In this document: positions 7,780 to 16,325 of the stretch, one piece after another
Layout of the letters: the number at the start of each line of letters is the position of its first letter
How positions within the stretch are numbered: position 1 is the first letter of the stretch
DNA from: Nocardia brasiliensis NBRC 14402
GTDB lineage: Bacteria; Actinomycetota; Actinomycetes; Mycobacteriales; Mycobacteriaceae
Direction of reading: 5' to 3'
DNA: 64,000 bases
NCBI RefSeq assembly: GCF_000308475.2
Contig: NZ_BAFT02000098.1
Location: 171,193 to 235,192 of the forward strand
Translations under genes and position numbers: made by a program
The notes under the pieces: model-generated
What the model was told of the DNA's origin: nothing
Database searches by the model: none
The model's input: the letters and a program-made list of their open reading frames with translations, nothing else

Positions 7780-9234
7780 ATGCGCGCCGTGCCCGACCTG
7801 CTCGCCGCGCTGCCGACCAGACTGTGGATCGGCGGCACCGAGGAACCCGCGAGCGACGGCCGCACCTTTCCCGTCGAGAATCCGGCCACCGGCGCGACCC
7901 TGCTCGAGGTCGCCGACGCCACGGCCGCCGACGGTGCACACGCGCTCGATGCGGCCGCCGCGGCGCAAGCCGGGTGGGCCCGGACACCGTCGCGCGATCG
8001 GGCCGAGATCCTGCGCCGCGCTTGGGAACTCGTCATCGCACAACGTGACGACTTCGCCCTGGTGATGACCCTGGAGATGGGCAAACCGCTGGCCGAGAGC
8101 TACGGCGAGGTCACCTACGGCGCGGAGTTCCTGCGCTGGTTCGCCGAGGAGGCCGTGCGCGTACACGGCCGATACACGCACTCCCCCACCGGCACCGGAC
8201 GCATCCTGGTCACCAAGCGGCCGGTCGGCCCGACCCTGGCCATCACCCCGTGGAACTTCCCGCTGGCGATGGGCACCAGGAAGATCGCGCCCGCGCTCGC
8301 CGCGGGCTGCACGATGGTGCTCAAACCGGCCGCGGAGACACCACTGACCATGCTGCTGCTCGGGCAGGTCTTCGCCGACGCGGGGCTGCCCGCGGGCGTG
8401 CTGTCGATCGTGCCGACGAGCGACGCGGCCCGGCTCACGGACCCGATGTTCCACGACGACCGGCTCCGCAAGGTGACCTTCACCGGCTCCACGGCTGTCG
8501 GCAAACACATACTGGCACAATCGTCTTCGCGCGTCCTGCGCACCTCGATGGAACTCGGCGGCAACGCGCCGTTCCTGGTGTTCGCCGACGCCGATATCGA
8601 CGCCGCGGTGGACGGCGCCATGGCCGCGAAGATGCGCAACACCGGCGAGGCCTGTACGGCGGCCAATCGCTTCCTGGTCGCGGACGCGGTGCGCGGGGAG
8701 TTCACCGCGAAGCTGACCGACCGCATGCGGGCATTGAAGATCGGCGCGGGCGACTCGGACGGAGTCCAAGTCGGGCCGTTGATCAGCGCGAAACAGCGCG
8801 GCACCGTGTCCGAGCTGGTCCAGGACGCGACGGACAAGGGCGCGCGGGTCACTACGGGCGGCGCGAGCCTGCCCGGCGCAGGCTACTTCTACGCGCCGAC
8901 CGTGCTGACCGAGGTGCCGCCCACTGCCCGCATCCTGCGCGAGGAGGTGTTCGGCCCGGTCGCCGCGATCACCGGATTCGCCGACGAGGACGCCGCGATC
9001 GCCGCCGCCAACGACACCGAATATGGTTTGGCCGCATACCTTTACACCACCGACCTGGATCGCGCGCTGCGGGTCGCCGAGCGCCTCGAAGCCGGCATGG
9101 TCGGCATCAATCGCGGCGTCGTCTCCGATGTGGCCGCGCCGTTCGGCGGCGTCAAGGCATCCGGCCTCGGCCGGGAAGCGGGCACCGAGGGCATCGAGGA
9201 GTACCTCGAAACCACCTACCTCGCGCTGCCGTAA
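7780..9234 (+). CDS. NAD(P)-dependent aldehyde dehydrogenase, succinate-semialdehyde type
   Basis: This 484-residue aldehyde dehydrogenase has the catalytic glutamate E258 in MELGGNAP and nucleophile C292 in GEACTAANR, plus the cofactor-site motifs ITPWNFPLAM and TFTGSTAVGK. The ACTAANR context and overall length match the succinate-semialdehyde dehydrogenase (GabD) branch. It oxidises an aldehyde to its acid in the cytoplasm. An AGGAG site precedes the ATG. It is the last gene of the co-directional set that begins at 2160. A GabD-like enzyme next to a class III aminotransferase is a common pairing for omega-amino acids, so this part may run catabolically. Confidence 0.88.
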   Translation: MRAVPDLLAALPTRLWIGGTEEPASDGRTFPVENPATGATLLEVADATAADGAHALDAAAAAQAGWARTPSRDRAEILRRAWELVIAQRDDFALVMTLEMGKPLAESYGEVTYGAEFLRWFAEEAVRVHGRYTHSPTGTGRILVTKRPVGPTLAITPWNFPLAMGTRKIAPALAAGCTMVLKPAAETPLTMLLLGQVFADAGLPAGVLSIVPTSDAARLTDPMFHDDRLRKVTFTGSTAVGKHILAQSSSRVLRTSMELGGNAPFLVFADADIDAAVDGAMAAKMRNTGEACTAANRFLVADAVRGEFTAKLTDRMRALKIGAGDSDGVQVGPLISAKQRGTVSELVQDATDKGARVTTGGASLPGAGYFYAPTVLTEVPPTARILREEVFGPVAAITGFADEDAAIAAANDTEYGLAAYLYTTDLDRALRVAERLEAGMVGINRGVVSDVAAPFGGVKASGLGREAGTEGIEEYLETTYLALP

Positions 9235-9560
9235 CCGCCGGGAATATAACCCACGCGCGGATCACCCGTCGCACTTTCACCGACTGGGCAGCGGAACGTT
9301 ATTCCTTGTTGCCCAATCGAATTCGTGTCGTTACCATCCGAATTAAAAGGTAAATATTGATAATTCTGCTGCGCGCGGGGAGTTAGCGGGCATACGATCT
9401 GAGCTGTTCGAAACACACTGTCGGGTAACCAGATTCACCTGTGTTCAAACCCAGTTCGCGACCGGCTCGCACGCCGATCGCCGGTCCGTTGTGAACAATC
9501 CGAGGACTCGAACGCTCCACTATCGAACGTCCCGGGACAATTTCTAGGTGAGGATCAGCC
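9235..9560. other. Intergenic region upstream of the encapsulin locus
   Basis: No coding sequence is supported here. Around 9300-9370 there is an unusually AT-rich pocket for this genome (runs such as AATTAAAAGGTAAATATTGATAATT), which could hold the encapsulin promoter. A GAGGATC ribosome-binding site sits just before the shell gene start at 9561. Confidence 0.5.
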
Positions 9561-10967
9561 ATGACAATGGAAATGTCCGCACATACCGAGACGACTGTGC
9601 GCAGGAGTCTCAGTACCACTGCCGCACACCAGTTGTCGACCACCACCAAGTCCGAACCGCAGATGCAGGGTATCACCTCGCGCTGGCTCACCCGCATGCT
9701 GCCATGGACGCAGGTCAACGGCGGTGTGTACCGGGTAAACCGGCGCCTCACGCACACCGTGGGCAACGGCGAGGTCGAGTTCGCCGTGGACGGCTCCACC
9801 GCCAAGGTGATCCCGCTGGAACTGTGTGAACTGCCCGCACTGCACGATTTCACCGACGAGGATGTGCTGCGCGCACTGGCCCGCCGGTTCGAACAGCGCG
9901 AATTCGAACCCGGCAGCGTGGTAGCCGAATTCGGCAATCCGATGAATCAGGTCATGTTGATCGTGCACGGAAAATTGAGCAAGCTCGGCTCCGGGGAATA
10001 CGGTGAAAACACACTCCTCGGCATGCTGGCCGGTGGCAATTTCTTCGGCGATCAGAGTCTCACCGACTCGTCCGCCATTTGGCCGGTCACCGTCAAGACA
10101 CAAACCAAAACCACGATGCTGGTGCTGAGCCGGTCGGCGCTGGAGGAAATACTCGACAACGCGCCCGCGCTGCGCGAGCACTTGGCCCGGGTCGCCGACG
10201 CCTCGTCACGGCCGCAGAACAAACAGGGCGAGGCCGCGATCGAGATCTCGTCCGGGCACAGCGGCGAGCCCGAATTGCTCGGCACCTTCGTCGATTACGA
10301 CGCCAGCCCGCGCGAATACGAACTGAGCCTGGCGCAGAGCGTCCTGCGCGTGCACACCAGGGTCGCCGACCTGTTCAACGATCCGATGAACCAGACCCAG
10401 CAGCAGTTGCGGCTCACCATCGAGGCGCTCTACGAACGCCGCGAATACGATCTGCTCAACAACACCGACTTCGGCCTGCTGCACAACTGCGATCTCAAAC
10501 AACGCATCTACACCGAGTCCGGCCCGCCCACCCCGGACGACATGGACGAACTGCTCAGCATGCGCCGCAGCACCAAACTCTTTCTCGCACACCCGAAAGC
10601 CATCGCCGCCTTCGGACGCGAATGCAGCAAACGCGGCCTCTACCCGGACCCTGTCGACGTGGACGGCCACCGCGTACCCGCCTGGCGCGGCGTCCCGATC
10701 TTCCCGTGCGGCAAGATCCCGGTCAGCGACACCGCGACCACCACGATCCTGGCCATGCGCACCGGCGAAAAAGACCAAGGTGTCATCGGCCTGCACCAGA
10801 CCGGGCTGCCGGACGAGTACGAGCCCAGCCTGAACGTGCGGTTCAAGGGGATCGATGATCAGTCGATCATCTCGTACCTGGTCAGCTGCTACTACTCCGC
10901 CGCCGTGCTGGTGCCCGACGCGCTCGGCGCGCTGGACAACGTCCTGGTCGCCCGGCCCACCGACTGA
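9561..10967 (+). CDS. Family 2B encapsulin shell protein with inserted cNMP-binding-like domain
   Basis: This 468-residue protein matches the family 2B encapsulin pattern: a polar N-terminal arm (about 1-50), an HK97-type shell fold interrupted by a Crp-like cyclic-nucleotide-binding domain at about residues 88-212, then the rest of the shell fold ending in PDALGALDNVLVARPTD. Shell-type signatures include LNNTDFGLLHNCDLKQRI, MRRSTKLFLAHPKAIAAFGREC and GVPIFPCGKIPVSD. In the insert the phosphate-binding cassette is altered (FFGDQSL then SSAIWPVT in place of the usual arginine), so classical cAMP binding is doubtful. Such shells self-assemble into icosahedral protein compartments that enclose enzymes. 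The next gene, a polyprenyl synthase, is a known 2B cargo class. Confidence 0.9.
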   Translation: MTMEMSAHTETTVRRSLSTTAAHQLSTTTKSEPQMQGITSRWLTRMLPWTQVNGGVYRVNRRLTHTVGNGEVEFAVDGSTAKVIPLELCELPALHDFTDEDVLRALARRFEQREFEPGSVVAEFGNPMNQVMLIVHGKLSKLGSGEYGENTLLGMLAGGNFFGDQSLTDSSAIWPVTVKTQTKTTMLVLSRSALEEILDNAPALREHLARVADASSRPQNKQGEAAIEISSGHSGEPELLGTFVDYDASPREYELSLAQSVLRVHTRVADLFNDPMNQTQQQLRLTIEALYERREYDLLNNTDFGLLHNCDLKQRIYTESGPPTPDDMDELLSMRRSTKLFLAHPKAIAAFGRECSKRGLYPDPVDVDGHRVPAWRGVPIFPCGKIPVSDTATTTILAMRTGEKDQGVIGLHQTGLPDEYEPSLNVRFKGIDDQSIISYLVSCYYSAAVLVPDALGALDNVLVARPTD

Positions 10968-11047
10968 CCGCCGTACAGCACCGTTCCCGGCGGGGTGGAC
11001 CAGCCGTCCCCCGCGTCACGACCCGATTGGGGGAGGTGGGTGGACCG

Positions 11048-12979
11048 ATGGTCGAGAGCACGTCGGCGGCGGGTCGCACGGCAACGGAGATTCTGACGAA
11101 TGTCCGCGGACTGTGTGAGCCACTGCTGCGCGAAGCGGTGGGCACCCGGCCCGAACCGCTGGATCACATGGGCGGCTATCACTTCGGCTGGTGGGATGCC
11201 GCCGGCACCTCGACGCCGCAGCCCGTCGGAAAGGCGCTGCGACCCGCGCTCACCGTCTGTACAGCGATCGCGTGCGGCGGCACCGCGCACGCCGCGGCGG
11301 CCGCGGCCGCCGCGGTGGAACTCGTGCACAACTTCACGCTCCTGCACGACGACGTCATGGATGGCGACGAGGTCAGGCGTGGGCGGCCCGCCGTCTGGAA
11401 GATGTGGGGCAGCGCCGATGCGATCCTGCTCGGCGACGCGCTACACGCCCTCGCGGCACGGGTTCTGGTGGCCGGACTACCCGGGGCCACGGCGACAGCG
11501 GCGCTCGCCGCACTCGAAATGGCGATTATCGAGATGTGCCGTGGCCAGCACGAGGACTGTCGTCTGGGCGCGGGTGGCCGCACGGGATTGGACGAGTACA
11601 CCCGCATGGTCATGGGGAAGACCGGCGCCCTCATGGGGTGCGCCTGCGTGCTCGGCGCACTGTGCGCACAGGCCGACCGGACCACGGTGGCGGCCATGGA
11701 GACGTTCGGCCGCGAGCTGGGGATGGCGTTCCAGTTCGTCGACGATCTGATCGGCATCTGGGGTGACCCGGCGCTCACCGGGAAACCGGCGAGCGACCTT
11801 GCCCGCCACAGCATGTCGCTGCCGGTGGTCTCGGCGCTCGGTTCGGGCACCGCGGCGGCCGCCGACGCTCACCCAGCACCTCGAACACACACCGGCGGAA
11901 GGGATCTCATGACAACCACCCGGGTCGAGCAGGCACCCGTCGATCTGGTCGCGACCCGGATCAGAGTCGACGGCGTGCTGGACCGATTCCTGCGCGGCAA
12001 GGCGAGCGCCGATCCGACGCTGCCCGGGGAGATCACCGACACGCTGCGCGCATTCCTGTTCGCGGGCGGCAAGCGGATTCGCCCGCTGCTCTGCGTACTC
12101 GGCTGGCATGCCGCGCACGGGGCGGCACCGGTGCCGCAGCCGGTGATCCAGGTCGCGGCCGCGCTCGAACTGTTCCACGCGGCGGTGCTGATCCACGACG
12201 ACATCATCGACAACAGCGACACCCGTCGCGACCACCCCACGGTGCACCGCGCGCTCACCACGCTGCATCCCGAGCGCCGCGACCCGGAACGGTTCGGCAG
12301 GCACGCCGCGATCGTCCTCGGCGATCTGGCCATGGTCTGGTCCGCGGAGCTGTTGCACACTGCGCGGCTGACCGCGCGGCAACTGCGCACCGCGCTCGAG
12401 GTGCTCGACGGAATGCGCGCGGACGTGATGTACGGCCAGTATCTCGATCTGCTCACCACCGCGTGCCCGTCCGGCGACCTGGACCGTGCGCTCGACATCG
12501 TCCGGTACAAGACGGCGTCCTACACCTGCGAACGCCCGCTGGTCCTGGGCGCGCTGCTGGCCGATCCCGCGCCCGGCATTCCCGCGGCGCTCGCCGCGTA
12601 CGCCCGGCCGCTCGGCGAGGCGTTCCAGCTCCGGGACGATCTGCTCGGCGTCTACGGCGATCCGGCGCGGACCGGCAAATCCAATATCGAGGACCTGCGC
12701 GAGGGTAAGCACACCGCGCTGATCGCGCTCGCGTTCACGCACGCGGACGCCGAGCAGTCCGCACGGTTGTCGGCGATGCTCGGCGATCCGTCGCTTAACG
12801 AGCAGCAGGCTGCCGAATGCCGCGAAATCCTCGGCGCGACAGCGCTGGGCCGCGTCGAGGGGATGATCCGCACCAGGTCCGAGCAGGCGCATCAGGCGCT
12901 CGAGCAAGCCCCGATCCCCCTCGCGGTGATCCGGACATTGCAACACCTCGCGGACGACGCGATCGCCCGCACCGGATAA
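11048..12979 (+). CDS. Double polyprenyl diphosphate synthase (two fused units), probable encapsulin cargo
   Basis: The frame is open for 643 residues and holds two isoprenyl synthase units. Unit 1 (about 1-270) has the first Asp motif DDVMD at 101-105 and the second, DDLIG, at 232-236, but stops about 70 residues short of a normal C-terminus. Unit 2 (288-643, about 356 residues, full length) has DDIID at 384-388 and DDLLG at 530-534. Each motif set binds Mg and the allylic diphosphate for chain elongation with isopentenyl diphosphate. At the joint, an ATG at 11909 is preceded by GGAAGGG, so unit 2 may also be made alone. This suggests two former genes fused by an in-frame deletion. The start at 11048 follows a GGAGG site. 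Confidence 0.85.
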   Translation: MVESTSAAGRTATEILTNVRGLCEPLLREAVGTRPEPLDHMGGYHFGWWDAAGTSTPQPVGKALRPALTVCTAIACGGTAHAAAAAAAAVELVHNFTLLHDDVMDGDEVRRGRPAVWKMWGSADAILLGDALHALAARVLVAGLPGATATAALAALEMAIIEMCRGQHEDCRLGAGGRTGLDEYTRMVMGKTGALMGCACVLGALCAQADRTTVAAMETFGRELGMAFQFVDDLIGIWGDPALTGKPASDLARHSMSLPVVSALGSGTAAAADAHPAPRTHTGGRDLMTTTRVEQAPVDLVATRIRVDGVLDRFLRGKASADPTLPGEITDTLRAFLFAGGKRIRPLLCVLGWHAAHGAAPVPQPVIQVAAALELFHAAVLIHDDIIDNSDTRRDHPTVHRALTTLHPERRDPERFGRHAAIVLGDLAMVWSAELLHTARLTARQLRTALEVLDGMRADVMYGQYLDLLTTACPSGDLDRALDIVRYKTASYTCERPLVLGALLADPAPGIPAALAAYARPLGEAFQLRDDLLGVYGDPARTGKSNIEDLREGKHTALIALAFTHADAEQSARLSAMLGDPSLNEQQAAECREILGATALGRVEGMIRTRSEQAHQALEQAPIPLAVIRTLQHLADDAIARTG

Positions 12980-13041
12980 GGGCACGTCATGCCCGGAGGA
13001 TGCCGTGCACCGTTGGTGCCCAGGAGAATCGGAGCCCTGTC

Positions 13042-13803
13042 ATGATCGAAGAGATCGGCGTGCCGCTCGCCGTCGGGGTGATCGCGGTACTCGTCTTCGT
13101 CGTCGGCGCGCGATTGCGCGCGCTGGTGTGGCGCAAGCCGGAGAACGGGGACTCCGGGTCGGTGACGCTCGAGCTGATCAGCACGCTGTTCATGGCGGTC
13201 GCCGCGTTCGTCGTGGTGATCTGCTGGCAGCAGTTCGACAACGCGCACAATCACACCGTCGCCGAATCGAAGTCGCTGGTCGATGTGTACTCGGCGGCGC
13301 ACGCGATGCCCGAGCCCGCGCACAGCGAAATCCAGGGCCTGGTAGGCGAATACACCGAACAGGTGGTCACCACCGAATGGGCGGTGATGGACCGGGACCG
13401 GCGCCTCGATCAGGGCACCCAGGACATCCTCGACACCGTGCGCGATACCGTACTCGCCGTCCAGTCCGAGGATGCCGCGGTCACCGATCAGCGCGAGATC
13501 GCCTTGGCGGCACTGGACGCGGTGGCGGCGGCACGGCACGACCGGGCCATGGACGCGCAACTGGGCATGCCCGGATTCCTCTACGGCGCTTTGTGGTTCG
13601 GCACGATCCTGCTGCTGTGCAGTTCGGTACTGGCGGGCGTCGAAGTGAGCGCGCGCAGCGTGGCGATGACGGCGCTGCTGGGCGTGGTGATCGGCGCGGC
13701 GATCCTGGCGATCTACCGGCTCGACCGGCCGTTCGCCGGCGGAAACGTCGTCTCCAAGGACGCTTTCGAACTGGCGCTGGCCCGCTTCCAGCACATCACC
13801 TAG
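13042..13803 (+). CDS. DUF4239/bestrophin-like membrane protein
   Basis: This 253-residue protein has a hydrophobic N-terminal helix, a second helix at about 50-70 (LISTLFMAVAAFVVVICWQQ), a mainly helical soluble middle part, and two C-terminal helices (about 175-220). This 2+2 layout with a central loop matches DUF4239 proteins, which are distantly related to bestrophin channels and whose role is unknown. GGAG precedes the ATG and the gene follows the synthase by 62 bases in the same direction, so co-transcription is likely. If the encapsulin handles isoprenoids, a membrane partner is plausible, but that is inference. Confidence 0.7.
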   Translation: MIEEIGVPLAVGVIAVLVFVVGARLRALVWRKPENGDSGSVTLELISTLFMAVAAFVVVICWQQFDNAHNHTVAESKSLVDVYSAAHAMPEPAHSEIQGLVGEYTEQVVTTEWAVMDRDRRLDQGTQDILDTVRDTVLAVQSEDAAVTDQREIALAALDAVAAARHDRAMDAQLGMPGFLYGALWFGTILLLCSSVLAGVEVSARSVAMTALLGVVIGAAILAIYRLDRPFAGGNVVSKDAFELALARFQHIT

Positions 13804-13839
13804 CGGCCCCGGCCAGTCACGAAAGATGGATGTCTGCAC

Positions 13840-14760
13840 ATGTCGCTGGATTCCGATGTACCTCGGACCCGCAGGGCTACAAGAGGACTCGCTGTAGTCC
13901 CCGTGGCCATCGTCCTACTGACCGGGCACCCCGTGGTGTCCGCCGACCCCCACCCCGGCACCTGGCCACCACTCGGTGAAATCGTCACGGGCAGTGCGTG
14001 GCCTGACGGCATCGCTACCGGAAGTGCCTCTGTCGGTGGCGAATTGAGTCTCGGACCGGCATCGGCGGCAGGTTCGCCGCATAGCGGCAGCGCCGGAACG
14101 AGCAGTGCCGGAACGGAAGCTTCCAGTAGCGGCATCGAACCCGCCGCCGGCATGGAACTCGCGCTTCCGGAGCCGGCTGCGGCACCTCCGGTCGCCGAGA
14201 ATCCGCTCGTCACGCCGGATCTGGATTCCGACACCGTGCGTACCGCGTGCGCGGGCAGCGCTGTGGCGGGGCTGTCGTTGATCGTGGCCGGGATCCTCAC
14301 CGGCAGCGGCAGCGGCAGCGGCTCCAGCCTCGGCTCCAGCTTGTCCGGTCTCGGCAGCGCCGTGGGTAGCGCCGGCGTGGGCAGTGCCGCGGTCGGGAGC
14401 GCCGCGGTGGGTAGCGCGGCGGTCGGCAGCGCCATGACCGGCAGCGGGCTGGCCTGCCTGCTCTGGCCCCGGGAGTTGCCGCCGTTCCCCGGCCTCCCCC
14501 TGGATCTCACCCCGCCCGCGGTCGCGGCGCCGATCCTGCCGACCCAGTTCCCCGACATCCTCGAAGCCCCACCGATCTCCCCGCCCGTCCCCCGCCGGGA
14601 ACCGGTCATACTCCCGCCCTCACGCCAACAGGAAGCGGTCCCGCCCACCGGCGACCCGGTCGCCTGGAACATGCTGCAACTCGTCACGGTCATGCTGGTC
14701 GTCGTCATCGGCACCGTCCGCACCGGTGCCACCTACATTCGCAGGCACAAACATGAGTAG
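13840..14760 (+). CDS. Secreted/anchored Gly-Ser-Ala-repeat protein of unknown function
   Basis: This 306-residue protein has a twin-arginine-like basic N-terminus (RTRRATRGLAV) and a hydrophobic stretch ending near HPVVSA, consistent with a signal peptide. It is followed by a low-complexity Gly/Ser/Ala region with a pentapeptide repeat at about 174-198, a Pro-rich stretch, and a C-terminal hydrophobic helix (LVTVMLVVVIGTV) ending in basic residues (RRHKHE). This suggests a surface protein held by a C-terminal anchor. The family is not recognised. It follows the DUF4239 gene by 36 bases. An antisense frame over the same bases is judged a shadow of the repeat. Confidence 0.6.
   Translation: MSLDSDVPRTRRATRGLAVVPVAIVLLTGHPVVSADPHPGTWPPLGEIVTGSAWPDGIATGSASVGGELSLGPASAAGSPHSGSAGTSSAGTEASSSGIEPAAGMELALPEPAAAPPVAENPLVTPDLDSDTVRTACAGSAVAGLSLIVAGILTGSGSGSGSSLGSSLSGLGSAVGSAGVGSAAVGSAAVGSAAVGSAMTGSGLACLLWPRELPPFPGLPLDLTPPAVAAPILPTQFPDILEAPPISPPVPRREPVILPPSRQQEAVPPTGDPVAWNMLQLVTVMLVVVIGTVRTGATYIRRHKHE
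14359..14433 (+). repeat. 15-bp tandem repeat coding for GSAxV-type pentapeptides
   Basis: Five consecutive 15-base units encode AVGSA, GVGSA, AVGSA, AVGSA and AVGSA. Codon choice varies between units (GGT/GGC/GGG, AGC/AGT), so the repeat is not newly expanded and is probably kept at protein level. Confidence 0.75.
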
Positions 14761-14895
14761 ACACCGCGTTTTGTGCAGGTCTGCGAGTCTCCCCCACTCG
14801 CCCCGGGGCCGGGCCGCGGTCGCGCAGCTTCGCGGTGCGCCGGTCTCGGATAGACTGATGCTCTGCTCGAGCCGACCGAGTCGGACGGCAGTCGC

Positions 14896-15558
14896 ATGAT
14901 GGGGAAACGGTTGACCGACACGGCGAATCAGAAGATGCCCGTATCAGAGGCAGCGCGCAGCGGCGCCGACCGGGGAGTTCGTCGCCGGCGGATCGTGTGG
15001 ATGTGCGCCGTTGCAGCATTTTTCGTGGTCGGAGCGGCAGCGGTGCCCGCGTGGCTGTACTCCTCCCGTTTCTATCGATTCGATTGGCTCCCGGTGTGGG
15101 GGCCTGCGGCGTGCTGGACGATCGCCGTGCTACTCCTCGCCGTACCAGGCCTGGCCCGACGGCGCGAGCCTGGACAGATCAAACCTCCATCGTTGGTCTT
15201 CGCCATCGTGGCGGGGGTCGCGATGGTTCCGGTGTGGTCCGTTTCGCTGTTCGTGACCTCCTTCGTCGCCGAGGACAGCGAGGTCGTGGCGGTCGCGGTG
15301 AGTTCGGACGGGCACCATGAAGTCGTCACCGAGTCGTACAAGATCTACAACAACCCTCCCGGTTGCCGCGTCCTGCTTCGTGAACGCGGATGGCTGTTCA
15401 GTAGACAGGACACAGTCTGGGCGGAAGACGTCTGCCCACAGCACGTCTCGTTCACCGGCGACAGAATGATCGAGGTCGTGACGGTGTCCGGAGAGACCGA
15501 GCAGTGGAAGTTCGATGCCGACCGGATGCAGGTGGACAGGATCTACCGGTTCCGCTGA
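14896..15558 (+). CDS. Hypothetical membrane protein with three helices
   Basis: This 220-residue protein starts with a polar, arginine-rich segment, has three hydrophobic helices at about 33-57, 70-90 and 100-125, then an extracytoplasmic-looking domain of about 95 residues. That domain has two cysteines (NPPGCRVLLRERG and EDVCPQHV) that could form a disulfide. The family is not recognised. Base composition is less GC-biased than in its neighbours. The start could be either of the adjacent ATGs at 14896/14899 or ATG 14935, since no strong ribosome-binding site decides. It is the first gene of an accessory-looking patch. Confidence 0.65.
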   Translation: MMGKRLTDTANQKMPVSEAARSGADRGVRRRRIVWMCAVAAFFVVGAAAVPAWLYSSRFYRFDWLPVWGPAACWTIAVLLLAVPGLARRREPGQIKPPSLVFAIVAGVAMVPVWSVSLFVTSFVAEDSEVVAVAVSSDGHHEVVTESYKIYNNPPGCRVLLRERGWLFSRQDTVWAEDVCPQHVSFTGDRMIEVVTVSGETEQWKFDADRMQVDRIYRFR

Positions 15559-15625
15559 ACTCGGGAACCGGTGGGTGGTCTGCAGGGGGGCGGTTGGGTG
15601 GTTTTGAGCTGGGTTTTGTTGGAGC

Positions 15626-15703
15626 TCCTTGCGTTTGGGCTTGTTGGCCGGCTGCCACAGTGGGACGAGCCCGGTTCGGGATACCTGCCGCAGGAGTTAC
15701 ATG
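15626..15703 (+). repeat. Left copy of a ~78-bp inverted repeat flanking the DUF4279-like gene
   Basis: The copy begins with a 23-base block (15626-15648, TCCTTGCGTTTGGGCTTGTT then GGC) that is identical to the reverse complement of 16457-16479. It ends with CCTGCCGCAGGAGTTACATG, matching 18 of 20 bases of the reverse complement of 16403-16422. It lies in the non-coding stretch 15559-15868, where no gene is supported. Confidence 0.7.
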
Positions 15704-15868
15704 GATAGTGCTGAGCGCGTCGTGCGCCGTGCCCGGCTGTAGGCGCACGTCAGGTGCGCCGCGCCATGTCCGGCCAACGTCCAGCAGTCCGGTCTACGAT
15801 GCCGCCTGCGGCCATCGCCAATTCAGTTGTGTCACAAACAGACACGACATGATCATGTGATGGCCGCC

Positions 15869-16186
15869 CTACTCATCGGTCGACTCGCCGGGCACATTGT
15901 CGTCGCTGAAATCGTATTCATCGACATCGAGCTCAATCCGGAGCGAGGACAGAAACTCCAGCACAGGCAGCGACAGGTGCCATCCCAGCGGCCGAGGTCC
16001 TTCCCGCCCACGATCAGCCGACGCCCCGCCAAGCGCGGCATGGACGCCCTCTGGACCGTAGAAGTAGCGCCGGCTCCCCATCACCATGCCCTGGTCCGGG
16101 TCCATCTGCAGCCGAGCGGCCATCTCGACCGCCGACAGCATGTCACTCTTCAACGCGAAATAGCAGTACTGACGGGTCCTCATCAT
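15869..16186 (-). CDS. Small DUF4279-like protein, possibly shortened
   Basis: From the ATG at 16186 (preceded by GGTGGGAT) the product is 105 residues. The opening MMRTRQYCYFALKSDMLSA and the following MAARLQMDPDQGMVMGSRRY match the N-terminal pattern of DUF4279 proteins, which are small proteins of unknown function common near toxin-immunity loci. The C-terminus ends in an acidic tail (DVDEYDFSDDNVPGESTDE). The protein is somewhat shorter than typical members, and part of the middle may be out of register, so it could be a degraded copy. A longer start at 16234 is possible. It is the only gene between the two 78-bp inverted repeats. Confidence 0.55.
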   Translation of the reverse strand: MMRTRQYCYFALKSDMLSAVEMAARLQMDPDQGMVMGSRRYFYGPEGVHAALGGASADRGREGPRPLGWHLSLPVLEFLSSLRIELDVDEYDFSDDNVPGESTDE

Positions 16187-16325
16187 CAGCGGGATCCCAC
16201 CACAACCTACCCAGCCAGCACCAACGGTATTCAAACACCAGCCATAAGGTCCGGCTGGAGGGTTAGGAGAAGAGGGCGGCCGAGGGCCTGAACCAAGCGA
16301 CAGATAGGTCGAGGGTCACAGAGGG

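Noticed and set aside
9235..9560. Small gene between aldehyde dehydrogenase and encapsulin
   Set aside because: Open frames there are short, lack ribosome-binding sites and show no protein-like pattern. The AT-rich pocket fits a promoter better.
13800..14732. Minus-strand Thr/Ala-rich open frame over the repeat protein
   Set aside because: The plus-strand frame has a signal peptide, an anchor helix and fits the operon direction. The antisense frame owes its openness to the repeat.
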